DNA of 13,762 nt from Candolleomyces eurysporus (lineage: Eukaryota; Basidiomycota; Agaricomycetes; Agaricales; Psathyrellaceae): the NCBI GenBank assembly GCA_027579435.1, contig JANBPK010001730.1:1-13762 (forward strand). The letters are read 5' to 3'. The notes below the pieces were generated by a model. The model saw nothing but the letters and a program-made list of their open reading frames with translations, had not been told where the DNA came from and searched no databases. How positions within the stretch are numbered: the first letter of the stretch is position 1; each line of letters opens with the position of its first letter. Below, one piece after another: positions 1 through 8,760 of the stretch. The translations under genes and the position numbers were made by a program.

Positions 1-615
1 GGTGGGGTTTCCGCGATGGAGGGACAACAGAGGCCTATGGTTCAGATTCCGACTTCGCCGAGTTATATTCCGGTGAGGAGCAGTGCCTCTGCAACTGCGG
101 TGGCGGGGACGACGACCGGGATGGTACCGGGCGCGACTCAGCAAAGAGCGAGGCTTAACCAGCACGGAGCACCGGTTTGTGCTAATCCGAACGCTGCTGG
201 ACCCCCTCCTCTTTCCCATCCTCAGGTGTCTTCGAGCTCTGGTGCGGCGATGGGAGGAGGTAGGAGGCTTGGGATTCCGAGGAGGTCGTCAGCTGTACAG
301 TTGTCTACCCCGACCTCGGGTGGGTTAAATGCGAGTGGTGGAAGACCGGCGAACGTGTTGGGATCCCCGATTTCTGTGAGGGGCGATAAAGGCACAGGTG
401 GTGGTGTTGCGAGTTATTTGAGGGGTGCTGGGCAGAGGCTGGGTGGGATTTTGAGGCTTAGTGGGGAGGATAGTAGACAACAAGGTTTGGCGTCAAGTGC
501 TGCGAGGAGCCATAATGGAGCAGTCGGTGGGCCAGGAAGGTTGGGAGGTGCGGCGAGTATATCGTCGACTGAACGTGGTTCGGGCTCCGTTGGGAGGCGG
601 CCAAATTCGCCTTGA
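1..615 (+). CDS. 3'-partial CDS of a Ser/Gly/Arg-rich disordered protein (unit A), function unknown
   Basis: An open frame runs from the first base to the TGA at 613-615. The first ATG in the window is at 16, but the decayed copy B keeps a readable frame upstream of the matching ATG (ending GGVTAMESPQRP, against GGVSAMEGQQRP here). The gene therefore probably starts before the window and this is only its C-terminal part, about 204 codons. Composition is rich in Ser, Gly, Arg, Pro and Ala, with no transmembrane segment, signal peptide or catalytic motif that I can recognise. Segments shared with copy B are IPTSxSYIPV, TQQRxRLN, LGIPRRSSAxQLSxPTSG and YLRGAGQRLGGIxRL. Their conservation suggests the frame was once under selection. 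It lies upstream of NACHT-1 on the same strand. I do not recognise the family. A non-coding origin is possible but less likely given conservation in frame with B. Confidence 0.5.
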   Translation, partial: GGVSAMEGQQRPMVQIPTSPSYIPVRSSASATAVAGTTTGMVPGATQQRARLNQHGAPVCANPNAAGPPPLSHPQVSSSSGAAMGGGRRLGIPRRSSAVQLSTPTSGGLNASGGRPANVLGSPISVRGDKGTGGGVASYLRGAGQRLGGILRLSGEDSRQQGLASSAARSHNGAVGGPGRLGGAASISSTERGSGSVGRRPNSP

Positions 616-1070
616 GTATACGCTTGAAGGTGGACTTGAAGGAGAGGTTGGGCGTGAAGTGGTGGGGCTTCGTTTTTGAAAGATTTTTTCGATTCACGAC
701 TATTGCTGCACGTTCTATTCCAAGATTCCTGTATGGATGTGTTGTGCGCCCTTCTTAGGCGTGCGTACCTCAGAGTTATAATCCAGCTTTCGCAGATGTC
801 CTCAAACCATGCTTCGTCTAGTAACTGGGAAATTTGAAGTTGCGCATCGACGCGTCGAGCTCTCACCTCCTACGCTCGTCAGTGAGGAAGATGCCAGGCC
901 TTTATACTCTGGAGCTAGAACTTGTGTATATCGGACGCAGGTGGCGGTGGTATCTCGACTCCTAGTTTTGATTCGAGTAGNTTTTAATCTTACTGTTAGC
1001 TTTTTGTAGCGTTTGATACAGTTTTCTGGGTCTAGCTATCCTGAACCTATGTCGTTGAGCCCTTAATCTG
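1..1070 (+). repeat. Segmental duplicate, copy A (pairs with 4863-5960)
   Basis: The stretch 1-1070 can be aligned by eye to 4863-5960 in the same orientation. The match starts at the window edge (ggtggngttnccgcgatgg in both). It continues through the coding part and through the downstream flank, for example tatgtgttgtgcgccctt-like sequence near 735-755 and 5718-5735. It is last visible around the shared tagctatcct at about 1033-1042 and 5919-5928, followed by an atcgttg/gtcgttg match. Identity varies: about 85% in the best blocks and much lower between them. Copy B carries a net +17 nt in the first 180 bases. Confidence 0.7.
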
Positions 1071-2032
1071 TTGAATCCATCTCCTCGTTTCTATTTTGGT
1101 CTATATTGCCCGGTTGCACGACGATCTCTTACAGGTTTTCTCCATAATCGTGTTTGTGACGCCCAACCTCAGATCCCTTTCTAGAAAAGTTCATCCCACT
1201 AGTACTGTTCAACCCAGACCTTACCAGGCTCTGCAAAGCCTACACTCGCTCTTCTCGAGATTGAGTACGGTATTTCTGATGCATTTGTAGCCTGTCGGCC
1301 ATCTATGTCGTGCACCCTGGCCGACATCTTCTCCAACGCGGTGGCTGAACGGTCTATTCTCGAGATTTGTGCCGTACGGGTTCGACGAACCCACTCACCC
1401 TGCATGTCTCGTCCTCTTGGTCGACACTGACACCGACACCACGGTTTCTCATTTATGCTATTGCAACCATGTATCTATGCACATCTGCTGGCCAGACGCA
1501 GCCAAATATGGAGATTAAGGCGACCTAGAGTGAATGCCCAGGGTGAGATGGAAGCAGGAGTCAAGAATGGGAGAGCTGGGCTGGGAGGAAATGTTCGAGT
1601 TCCATTGATGGGTACGAAAGCAAGAAGATGGCGATAGAGGGTGGGTTAAGGCACAGAGTAGACTCGGGTCGGAAACTCGTAAACTCTTTGGTGGTAGGGA
1701 CCGCTCCGGTTCTGGCCTCGTACCCAAATGATTTTGGAGAAACCTCGTCAGCGTCTACTGAGAACCGGTGATTGTCTTCTAGCTCGAATCTCCAATTTAC
1801 CACTCCTTCTTTCTGTTCAATGCCCAATCTCAACTTCAATGTAACCTGATTATCGAGCTCGACACTGACACGGCCTAAACCTAGGTGACTTCGGGCGACT
1901 ATCCTATTCAGGACCAAAACTCAGCCACCGCACGCACGTCTTGTTCTGAACATTGTTCATGTCCTGTCACAGTGGGAACTCAGCGCCCCGCTGCTCCTTG
2001 CTTCCCTCCGTCATCCTCGCCTTCCCCGCACG
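616..2032. other. Intergenic stretch between unit A and NACHT-1
   Basis: 616-1070 is the non-coding 3' flank of unit A, homologous to the flank of copy B. It holds an ambiguous base at 981. From 1071 to 2032 I see no gene with normal start, splice and stop signals. A 13-nt direct repeat (tcgacactgacac) occurs at 1421-1433 and 1859-1871. The last 60 bases before the NACHT-1 start are pyrimidine-rich (cttgcttccctccgtcatcc at about 1998-2017), a common feature of basidiomycete core promoters. No clear TATA box is seen. Confidence 0.5.
1561..1917 (-). other. Weak minus-strand open frame, possible gene remnant
   Basis: The frame is open on the minus strand for about 119 codons and has no ATG near its upstream end. 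Its central part reads like soluble protein, with alternating hydrophobic and charged residues (VELDNQVTLKLRLGIEQ, then VNWRFELEDNHRFSVDAD). A plausible splice acceptor (ctaggtttag) lies just before that part, at about 1877-1886 on the minus strand. A second short open frame with helix-like composition (IDRSATALEKMSARVHDIDG) lies further along the same strand at about 1300-1360. Together they could be exons of a degraded minus-strand gene. I recognise no family, and chance is a real alternative. Confidence 0.2.
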
Positions 2033-4417
2033 ATGCCCCCCGAATCCAAGAAGCCCAACATTCTGTCCCGCGTCTTCTCACGATTCAGCAACCGCAGAAG
2101 CAAACCAGCTGTCGCCCACGCCTGCGACCAACTTGCAGGCTCGTCGACAGTCCACGCGGGGCTGTCATCGTCTTCTCATCCTCTGACACGTTCAGTCCCC
2201 AATTTGCCGCTTTATGTGGGGAACTCGACTCCTCAGAGCCATGGATCTCCACCACCAATTCGTCAGTCTAGAAGTGAGAATGAAACAATCAATTCCTCCC
2301 AAAGGATAGAGACGTCGATGCGTGAACAACTCCTTCGACCACCGCAACCATTCCCAGCCCAGCAGTCAGCGCACGATCATCCAGCAGCACTCAGGGCCCA
2401 CGGCGGAACGATATCATTCTTTCCCGGAGCCAGTGGCGTTCAGATGGGAGATATACAGTATTTCGAAGCCTCCAACGTGATTGTGAATGCGGGCGGTGGT
2501 GCGGCCGATAAGTCGATTGATGGTATGTCAGTTCCGCTGGGTACTTAGATGAACATGCATATCACTAACCTGTGTTCCCATGCTTCGTTTTGGATCTGGA
2601 AGGCTGGGAAATCGTACTGAAGAATACCGCACCCAACGCCCTCTACAACTCCAGTGCTCGATACGATGCCCCGAAGTGTGATGAAGACACCCGCGTCGAG
2701 GTGACCAGCGAGATCATGGCGTGGCTCGAGGATCGTGGAGCCCCCCAGCGCTTGCTGTGCATGACCGGGGCTGCGGGCTCGGGAAAATCCGCCCTGCAGC
2801 AGACGGTCGCAGAAAAATGTAGCAAGGGCGGTATCCTCGCAGCTTCGTTCTTTCTCTCGTCCACCGATCCCAGCCGCAATACTGTCGAAGCAGTAATCCC
2901 AACCATTGCGTACCAGCTTNGGATACAGGATTCCAGCTCTCAAGCAGCAGATCAAGAGCATGGAGGATCCTTTCATCCTCTCTCAGTCCCTGGAGGCTCA
3001 GATGGTCGCACTGATTGTAGATCCTCTTAGACGTCTCAGAGACCTGGGGGTCAACGTCTGCAGCCTTCCATACGCCATCTTGATCGATGGTCTCGATGAG
3101 TGCAAGGAGGAGGATCGACAAGCAGAACTGTTGACGGCCATCAGACGGTGCCTCCTTGCGGACGACCTCCCCTTTCGCATCTTCATCGCCAGCAGACCGG
3201 AGTGGGCTATTCGTACCGCACTGGAACCTGGTGGCCACCTACACGAGATGGCGTACCACATACAACTCAGCGACAAGTACGACGCCTCAGCGGATATGCG
3301 CCGATACCTGCGGAGAAGATTCGAAGACATTGGCCTACGCATCGGTGATTCCAAATGGTTCACCGAGGGTGACATCGAGACCCTTGTCCGAGCTGCGTCT
3401 GGTCAGTTTATCTACGTCGCGACGGTCTACAAGTATATATCAGAGCGTCGAGCTTCTCCCGCGGAAAGGCTCAAGATCGTGCTCACCTGGACGCCGCACA
3501 AGGGACAAGCAGCGCGTCCGTTCGAAGCTCTCGACACGCTCTACACCAATATTTTGCTGAATGCAAAGAAAGCATACGAGGCTGTCGATAGCCATCATGG
3601 ACGCGACTTTCTTTTGCTTTTCAGGGCACACCATATCAACATTAGGGGATTTCGGATGTATGGCTCCGGACAGCAACACTCAGCCAATTCCTTCTCTGTG
3701 CACTGGCTTGGTCTAGAAGCCAGGGCCGAAGAAAGCCTTATCTCGGACCTCCGCTCCCTCGTGGTGCCCGAAAAAGATGACAACTTTGTAAACTTCCGTC
3801 TTCGTCTGTATCACAAATCCTTCTCCGATTTCCTGGAACAAGAAAGTCGTGCAAAGGACTTGTTTGTACCAGCGGCTCGCGTTGAAGCATACATCGCAAA
3901 GTGCTTCATGCAACGCATCATTGAATGTCGTCTAAACTTTAACTCTTGTGCGTAATTCATCTACTCCAGTCAGGCATAACTGATTTGACCGGTGACGCTC
4001 CGTTTCTAGTACCGAATAGATGGGAGAAGCTCTCCCTCCCAGAGGATCTTAGGGGTTCTCTAAAAATGGCCGTCAACTACCTGCCATCTTTCTTGTGCAA
4101 CACTGCTGCGTTTGACAATGAATTCGTTGTTTTCACGCAGAATGGGGGATGGTCTAGAATCGACAAACTGTTACCCCTGCTGTACCATCACAACGATTGG
4201 CCTTTTACTGAAATTAGGGGTTGGATAGAAGACCTGTATCAATTTACTGACAACGTGAAAGTGAGTGATCTTCCTTCATTAGGATGCAGCAACTGACATC
4301 GTTTCCTTGCTTTCTTAGGTCCGGGAGCCTAAGGTTGCAACCGTTATAAGTAAATTTGTTAAAAAGTGGGACCCTGAATTCAAGGAGTGGATCCTTGCAC
4401 GGAGTAGACGGAATTGA
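2033..4417 (+). CDS. NACHT-domain NTPase, NLR-like (NACHT-1); frame broken only by an ambiguous base
   Basis: A STAND-class P-loop ATPase of the Agaricomycete NACHT family, inferred to be a cytosolic nucleotide-driven switch. The exon model is 2033-2522, 2603-3947, 4010-4260 and 4319-4417. Introns are 80, 62 and 58 nt, in phases 1, 1 and 0, matching NACHT-2 and NACHT-3 exactly in position and phase. Ignoring the N at 2920, the model gives 727 residues. Residues 1-25 are basic (MPPESKKPN start), followed by a Ser/Pro/Gln-rich linker to about 120. A Gly/Ile-rich motif lies at about 128-160. The Walker A GAAGSGKS is at about 219-226, the Walker B ILIDGLDEC at about 322-330, and IFIASRPEW follows. 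A helical region with SFSDFLEQ comes after the NACHT. No C-terminal repeats are seen. The intron 1 acceptor is AAG (2600-2602), weaker than the usual YAG, but a good ctaac branch site lies at 2564-2568. The start is the first ATG and aligns with MPPK in the paralogues. Confidence 0.85.
2920..2920. other. Ambiguous base that shifts the NACHT-1 frame
   Basis: The base is N within cagcttnggatac. Upstream the reading frame gives PTIAYQL. Downstream the homologous frame (GYRIPALK) resumes one base later. Dropping the N aligns the join with QLGLRHSALR in NACHT-2 and NACHT-3 with no gap. The N is therefore most simply a spurious extra position in the assembly and not a biological frameshift. Confidence 0.8.
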
Positions 4418-4862
4418 TTTATTTTGGGCTCGGATTTTGGTCATTTGGAAAGGGCCTCGGATTTCTGACAGCCTCTAGTTTGCCCCATTTGTACGGTACA
4501 AATCCCTGTCCGTTATCCAGATCTGGATCCTGCAGATGTTTCGACAGTGTTATGGTGCACATCAATGACTCCGATATCTGCTCGGGTTGCGAGTTCACCC
4601 ATCTCTTAGAGCTTCTTAGTCGCTCAGCAGCTCGTAAGTTTTGTCTCAACGAATCCTCCTGCTTTGCAACCTGCGGTGGTCACTCCAGTGCCTGGAGCTC
4701 ACAAGACGGGTTCAACGTCTGTTTGGAGCTTTCATCCGAGTCCTGTTTCAATTTAGACGCTGGATTCGACGAATTCAACTTCGACCACGACTTTGGGAAT
4801 CAGGTGAAGATGTTGAGGAGCCAGACTTTATTTACTCAGTTGTCATCAGCGACGAGAGGCAT
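4418..4862 (+). other. Stretch between NACHT-1 and copy B; possible decayed 5' part of copy B
   Basis: No intact gene is seen. From about 4478 to 4756 one frame is Pro/Ser/Thr-rich and protein-like (PDLDPADVSTVLW, NPPALQPAVVTPVPGAHKTG), with a single internal TAG at 4607-4609 and another at 4754-4756. From about 4800 a different frame reads ESGEDVEEPDFIYSVVISDE and runs directly into the conserved copy-B segment. This is what the 5' half of a frameshifted pseudogene would look like. The matching part of unit A lies outside the window, so it cannot be compared here. Confidence 0.3.
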
Positions 4863-5520
4863 GGTGGAGTTACCGCGATGGAGAGTCCCCAGAGGCCTAC
4901 GACGGCTCGGATTCCGACTTCGCTTAGTTATATTCCCGTGGGGAGTAGTACTTCTTCAACCGGGATGGCAGCGGGACGAGGATAGCAACAGTGGTGGGGA
5001 TGGCACAGGGTTTGACGCAGCAGAGAACGAGGCTTAACCATCGTGGAGTTCCAATTTGTGTTAATATGAACGTCTCCGGAACCCTTTACCCTCAGGCGAC
5101 TTCAAGTTACGGTGCTAAGATGGGAGAAAGTACGAAACTCGGGATTCCGAGAAGGTCGTCGGCTCTACAGTTGTCTGTCCCGACTTCGGGTTCGAGCTCG
5201 TTGTCTAATTTGCCTTCAAGCTCTCGATTGAATGCAAAGGTAGGGGATGCTGTGGATTCCGAGTTTTTGGCTTTGACTGTTTGCAGTGGTGGATGACCTG
5301 CGAACATGCTGGGCTCCCCAGTTTACACGAGAGGGGGATAAAAGTACTAGCCGAGGAGGGTATGGCGGGCTATTTGAGGGGTGCTGGGCAGAGACTGGGT
5401 GGGATTTCGAGGCTTGGTGGGGAGTGTATTAGGCATGATCCAGCCGGGAGTAGCGCGAGGAACCGTCATAGAGGAGTCGGTATGCCGGTGAGTTTGTGGG
5501 GTATTGCCAAAATATTGTAG
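4863..5520 (+). pseudogene. Decayed second copy of the Ser/Gly/Arg-rich gene (copy B)
   Basis: It is homologous to the 1-615 coding segment, same strand. Disruptions relative to A: a net 17-nt insertion in the first 180 bases that shifts the frame, with a TAG at 4983-4985; a TGA at 5294-5296 where A has AGA (SGG-stop-PANMLGSP against SGGRPANVLGSP); and one extra G in the run near 5333-5337 that shifts the frame again before the YLRGAGQRLGGISRLGGE segment. About 70 bases between 5200 and 5285 are specific to B. The conserved segments are therefore spread over three frames. A model with introns removing all three breaks cannot be excluded, but I see no consistent gt-ag pairs that would do it. 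Confidence 0.6.
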
Positions 5521-5960
5521 GCTGGCTGAAAGTGGTTTGCCAGGGTCAGAATTTCCATGGAGGTTGGAGTAGCAGGTGGAGTTGAACTCAGTGACGGAAA
5601 GGGTTTAGTGGAGGTCCACGCGGTAGTGGTTTTTACTAATCTTTTTTTTTTGGCTTGCGACTACTGCTGTCAGTGCACGTCCTATTCGAAGGTTCCCGTA
5701 GAGGTAGAGGCTGTATGTATGTGTTGTGCGCCCTTTTCGTGCATGCGTATCTCAAAGCTATTGTGTGCCATTCTCAAATGTCTTCTAGCTGTGTTTCGTC
5801 TGACCGATAATTTTTGCATCGATACTTTGGGCTCCCACTTTCTCAGTTTATTGGCAGGGAATTTGTACGCATATCTATGATAATTGATAGTCGTCGTGCC
5901 ATTGCAGTTCTCCGAGCCTAGCTATCCTATTAGTATATCGTTGTACACCTCAAATCTGTA
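4863..5960 (+). repeat. Segmental duplicate, copy B (pairs with 1-1070)
   Basis: This is the partner of copy A. Beyond the pseudogene, 5521-5960 has no gene of its own. It contains a T-rich run at 5642-5650 and sequence matching the 3' flank of A. The homology fades near 5960, only about 35 bases from the stop codon of the convergent gene NACHT-2. Confidence 0.7.
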
Positions 5961-5993
5961 CGATAGAAAATGATATAAAGAGGCTATGGTCGG

Positions 5994-8436
5994 TCACAGC
6001 TGCCCACATCTTGCACATAATCTACTTGAACTAGTTGAAGCATGGGAAGAGATTGGGTCCTGCTCCTCTTCTTTATCCCTGTCCTGAGCCTGTTCGTCTG
6101 CGCCATACACAGAGGGAGGGTATGAAGATTCAGCGAACGCAAACCCGTGTTTCTGATATCTTTCTTCCCACTTATCGAAATACGACTTCACAATATCTGC
6201 CAACTCATGCTCGTGGAGCTCATCCTAGAGAAGGAAGAAGGAAGGAAATTTAGCTCGAGAATCCAACGGAGCACCATGAAATGAGATGTACACACATTTA
6301 GGTGTCGGATAGCCTCAAATGTGAAGCGCGCCAAGAGGCGCCAGCTACCAGGATCATCAGTCCAACCTGGACCGATTTTAAGTTGAGACGAGAGTCCTTC
6401 ATCAATTCTTCCCCAACCATCATTGCGGGTGAAAACGATGAGTTGGGGGAGATCGATGTAAGTGGTTTGGTCGCCGTTAGAGTAGAATACTAGTATTTGG
6501 AGTATTCTAGAAAAGCTCCCTGATCGAAAAAAGTCACGTCGAGTCAGTGACTTGGTCGGAATGGAAGGCAGTGAGTGACTCACGGGAATCCAAGAAATCT
6601 TCATGGTGAGGTAACTTCTGAAGACAAGACTTTACCACGTACTCGCGCACCCGCCTTTCTGAAACGAAAAAGTACTGCGCACGAATCTTGCTGTTCAAAA
6701 ACTCGGAGAACGACTGGTGGTAGAAATGCACTTGCTGCCACACCTCGAAAAATGTCGGGCTTTGACGAAAGAAGACGAGTGAGTGCAGATCCGAGAACAG
6801 GACTTCATTGCCGCCCTCCTCGAGGCCGATGACTTCATCGAAATAGCGAGTGCTACTCATGATACCAACGCGACCGGTAGAATTCATCTGGTGTGCCCTG
6901 ATAAGTAGAACGAAATCGCGTCCCCGATTGGTGTCGACTGCCTCGTACAATTCCTTTGCAGTGGAAAGAACATTTCTGTAAAGGGTATCGAGGAGTTCGA
7001 ATGGACGAGTCTGTTGACCACCTTCGGGTGTCCAGTTGATAATTGTCCGGAGTCTATCAACCGGCGAGCTGCGGCGCTCCGACACGTATTTGACCACCGT
7101 CGCAGCATAGATAAACTGTCCTGAAGCTGCCGCCACAAGTTTCTCGATGTCTTCCTTCGTTGGCCATAGATGAGAGTGCGCTCGCCGGTCGCGGCTTCGG
7201 CTTCCCAGATCACGAAGTCTCCTCTGCAAGTAACGACGAATATCTCCCGTTGCGTCATACTTGTCGCTGAGCTTGATGTGGTATGCGAGTTGGTAGAGGT
7301 AACCTTCCGGCTCCGAGTCCAGCGCGCTGCGGATGGCCCATTCCGGTCTGCTGGCGATGAAAATGCGGAAAGGGAGATCGTTGTCGAGAAGGCAATGTTT
7401 GATGGTGGATAACAGTTCAGCTTGGTTTTCTTCTCCGGAGCACTCGTCGATACCGTCAATCAGGATAGCATGGGGGAAGGTATTGCGGTCCATTTCCCCA
7501 CTGGCACAGAGGCGCTTGAAGGGGGAGACTAAAAGGGCATCCATCTGAAGCTTGATATTTTTCTTGAAGATGAGTGGATCTTCTTCGATGACCTTTGCAA
7601 TATTATCGCGGAGGGCAGAATGGCGTAGACCTAGTTGGCATGCGATGGTGGGCACAATGTAGGATAAGGTGTTTCGAGTGGGGTCTCCCGCGGAGAAGAA
7701 GAATGCCGAGCCGAGGGAATTGGAATCCGAGCAACGATCAGCTATCGTTTGCTGTAGCGCTGATTTGCCTGCTCCTGCTGCCCCCGTCAAGCAAAGTAAA
7801 CGTTTGGGAGCATCGCGATCTTGAATCCAGTCCACGATTTCGCCGATGACCTCGACGCGAGTATCTTCATCGCATTTTGGTGGGTCGATTCGAACGCTGG
7901 AATTATGGAGAGCGTTGGAGGCTATGTTCTCTAATAGCATCCTCCAGCCTGTCGATATCAGCACCAGGGTTGAGAGTCGGCCGCTGAGGAATATTCTGTA
8001 GACACATAGACATACCATCTATCCGGTTACCCTGAGCATTTTGGACGTGGTGGTGTGCATGGTGGATGTGTTGTGACGAATCAATGTTGATGTTTCCTAC
8101 GTTAAATCTATGTGAATTTGAGAACATAGATATGGACGGGGTCGCAGTCGGCTCCAGTGATGGGTTCCTGTGGGTACTTGCCCCCATGGATGGGTTCACA
8201 TCGGAATGGCGTGGTAAAGGATGCTCAGTTGTAGTGGCCGGAGTCGCAGGGCCTAACGTAGAGCCCAGAGGCTCTTCGAACGGTGGTGAGGCATGGAAAT
8301 GGCCTCGCAAACCTTCCACGGTCAGCACATCATGAGCGAGGGGCTGCTCGTCCCTGCGACGCTGTTTGGAGGAGAACAGGGAGCCAAAACCATCAACGAT
8401 AGACTTGAGGCCATTTTCCTTGGACTTTGGGGGCAT
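5994..8436 (-). CDS. NACHT-domain NTPase, NLR-like (NACHT-2), intact
   Basis: This is the best-preserved NLR-like gene here. Exons on the minus strand are 8436-8016, 7948-6584, 6519-6296 and 6224-5994. Introns of 67, 64 and 71 nt begin gtatgt, gtgagt and gtgtgt and end cag, cag and tag; phases are 1, 1, 0. The model has 2241 nt and 746 residues with no internal stop. The start is the ATG giving MPPKSKEN; the three codons before it lack an ATG. Domains: basic N-terminus with GLKSIVDGFGSLFSS; Ser/Pro/Thr-rich linker; FNVGNINIDSSQ motif then a His-rich run (HIHHAHHH) before residue 141. The NACHT has Walker A GAAGAGKS at 196-203 (Lys202), Walker B ILIDGIDEC at 302-310 and IFIASRPEW at 336-344. 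A helical region with FYHQSFSEFL follows, then an acidic Ser-rich tail. ATP/GTP-dependent oligomerisation is known for the family; a role in non-self recognition is inferred. It is tail-to-tail with copy B. Confidence 0.9.
7187..7403 (-). repeat. Near-identical block shared with NACHT-3 (candidate conversion tract)
   Basis: By eye only 6 of 217 bases differ from 9910-10126. The surrounding paralogous exon sequence, for example the Walker A region, differs at many more sites, roughly one in five. The encoded segment, from the end of Walker B's helix through IFIASRPEW to RRYLQRRLRDL, is almost invariant, and synonymous sites are conserved as well. Confidence 0.6.
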
Positions 8437-8760
8437 ACGGGCAACCACAGCGATGACGCCTAAATGAGAGTTGGAATTAAAGAGCTCAGACGTCTACAAC
8501 AGCAATATCAGGCATACTTTCCCGCGCTCAGACAGTCATCAGAAACGGCGAAGAAACAGGAGACAGTGTATGAACGACCAGATCGAGTCTCGAGGCCACA
8601 AGTACATGGGGTAAGGTGTATTAATATTCGAGGTTGGAGTCAGTGGAAGGGAGAAACGCAATCTCGTAAAAGCAATGAGAGAAGGGGATGAAGCAACAGA
8701 TGAGAGCATTTTCGTACATACTCAGCGATATATAGAATCACGTTACGCGGCCATAGTCGA
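8437..8760. other. Spacer between NACHT-3 and NACHT-2
   Basis: This 324-bp spacer holds the 3' flank of NACHT-3 and the promoter and leader of NACHT-2. About 40 bases after the NACHT-3 stop codon match the bases after the NACHT-2 stop (TGAYCGACYATRGCC), so the duplication extends past the coding end. The NACHT-2 leader is CT-rich. The first 14 bases upstream of the NACHT-2 ATG (8437-8450) also match those of NACHT-3. No independent gene is seen. Confidence 0.5.
8728..8734 (-). terminator. TATATA element after the NACHT-3 stop, possible 3'-end processing signal
   Basis: On the minus strand ctatatatcgc lies about 30 bases after the NACHT-3 stop codon. The matching place after NACHT-2 (about 5971-5980) reads ctttatatca. 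UA-rich elements help 3'-end formation in fungi. It could instead be a distant TATA box for NACHT-2, but it lies about 295 bases upstream of that start codon. Confidence 0.25.

Noticed and set aside
1421..1871. 13-nt direct repeat tcgacactgacac as transposon termini or target-site duplication
   Set aside because: No inverted repeats or coding content mark the 425 bases between the two copies; the sequence is a simple cac/gac-rich motif that can recur by chance.
2523..2553. Shorter intron 1 in NACHT-1 using the tacttag acceptor
   Set aside because: It would be 31 nt, below the size of the other introns, and would not restore the conserved IDGW join seen in all three genes.
2714..3238. 174-codon minus-strand open frame
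   Set aside because: It is the antisense shadow of the NACHT-1 exon 2 and spans the N.
3948..3982. Acceptor ctccag at 3963-3968 for NACHT-1 intron 2
   Set aside because: The intron would be only about 21 nt; the tttctag acceptor at 4009 gives 62 nt, matching the 64 and 60 nt introns of the paralogues, with the right phase.
4414..5037. 207-codon plus-strand open frame as a new protein
   Set aside because: It overlaps the end of NACHT-1 and runs out of frame through the copy-B segment that is conserved with unit A; composition (Cys/Ser/Arg mix) is not convincing.
8437..8448. Start of NACHT-2 four codons earlier (reading VVAR before MPPK)
   Set aside because: The upstream codon is GTG, not ATG; the same applies to NACHT-3, and NACHT-1 also starts at MPP.
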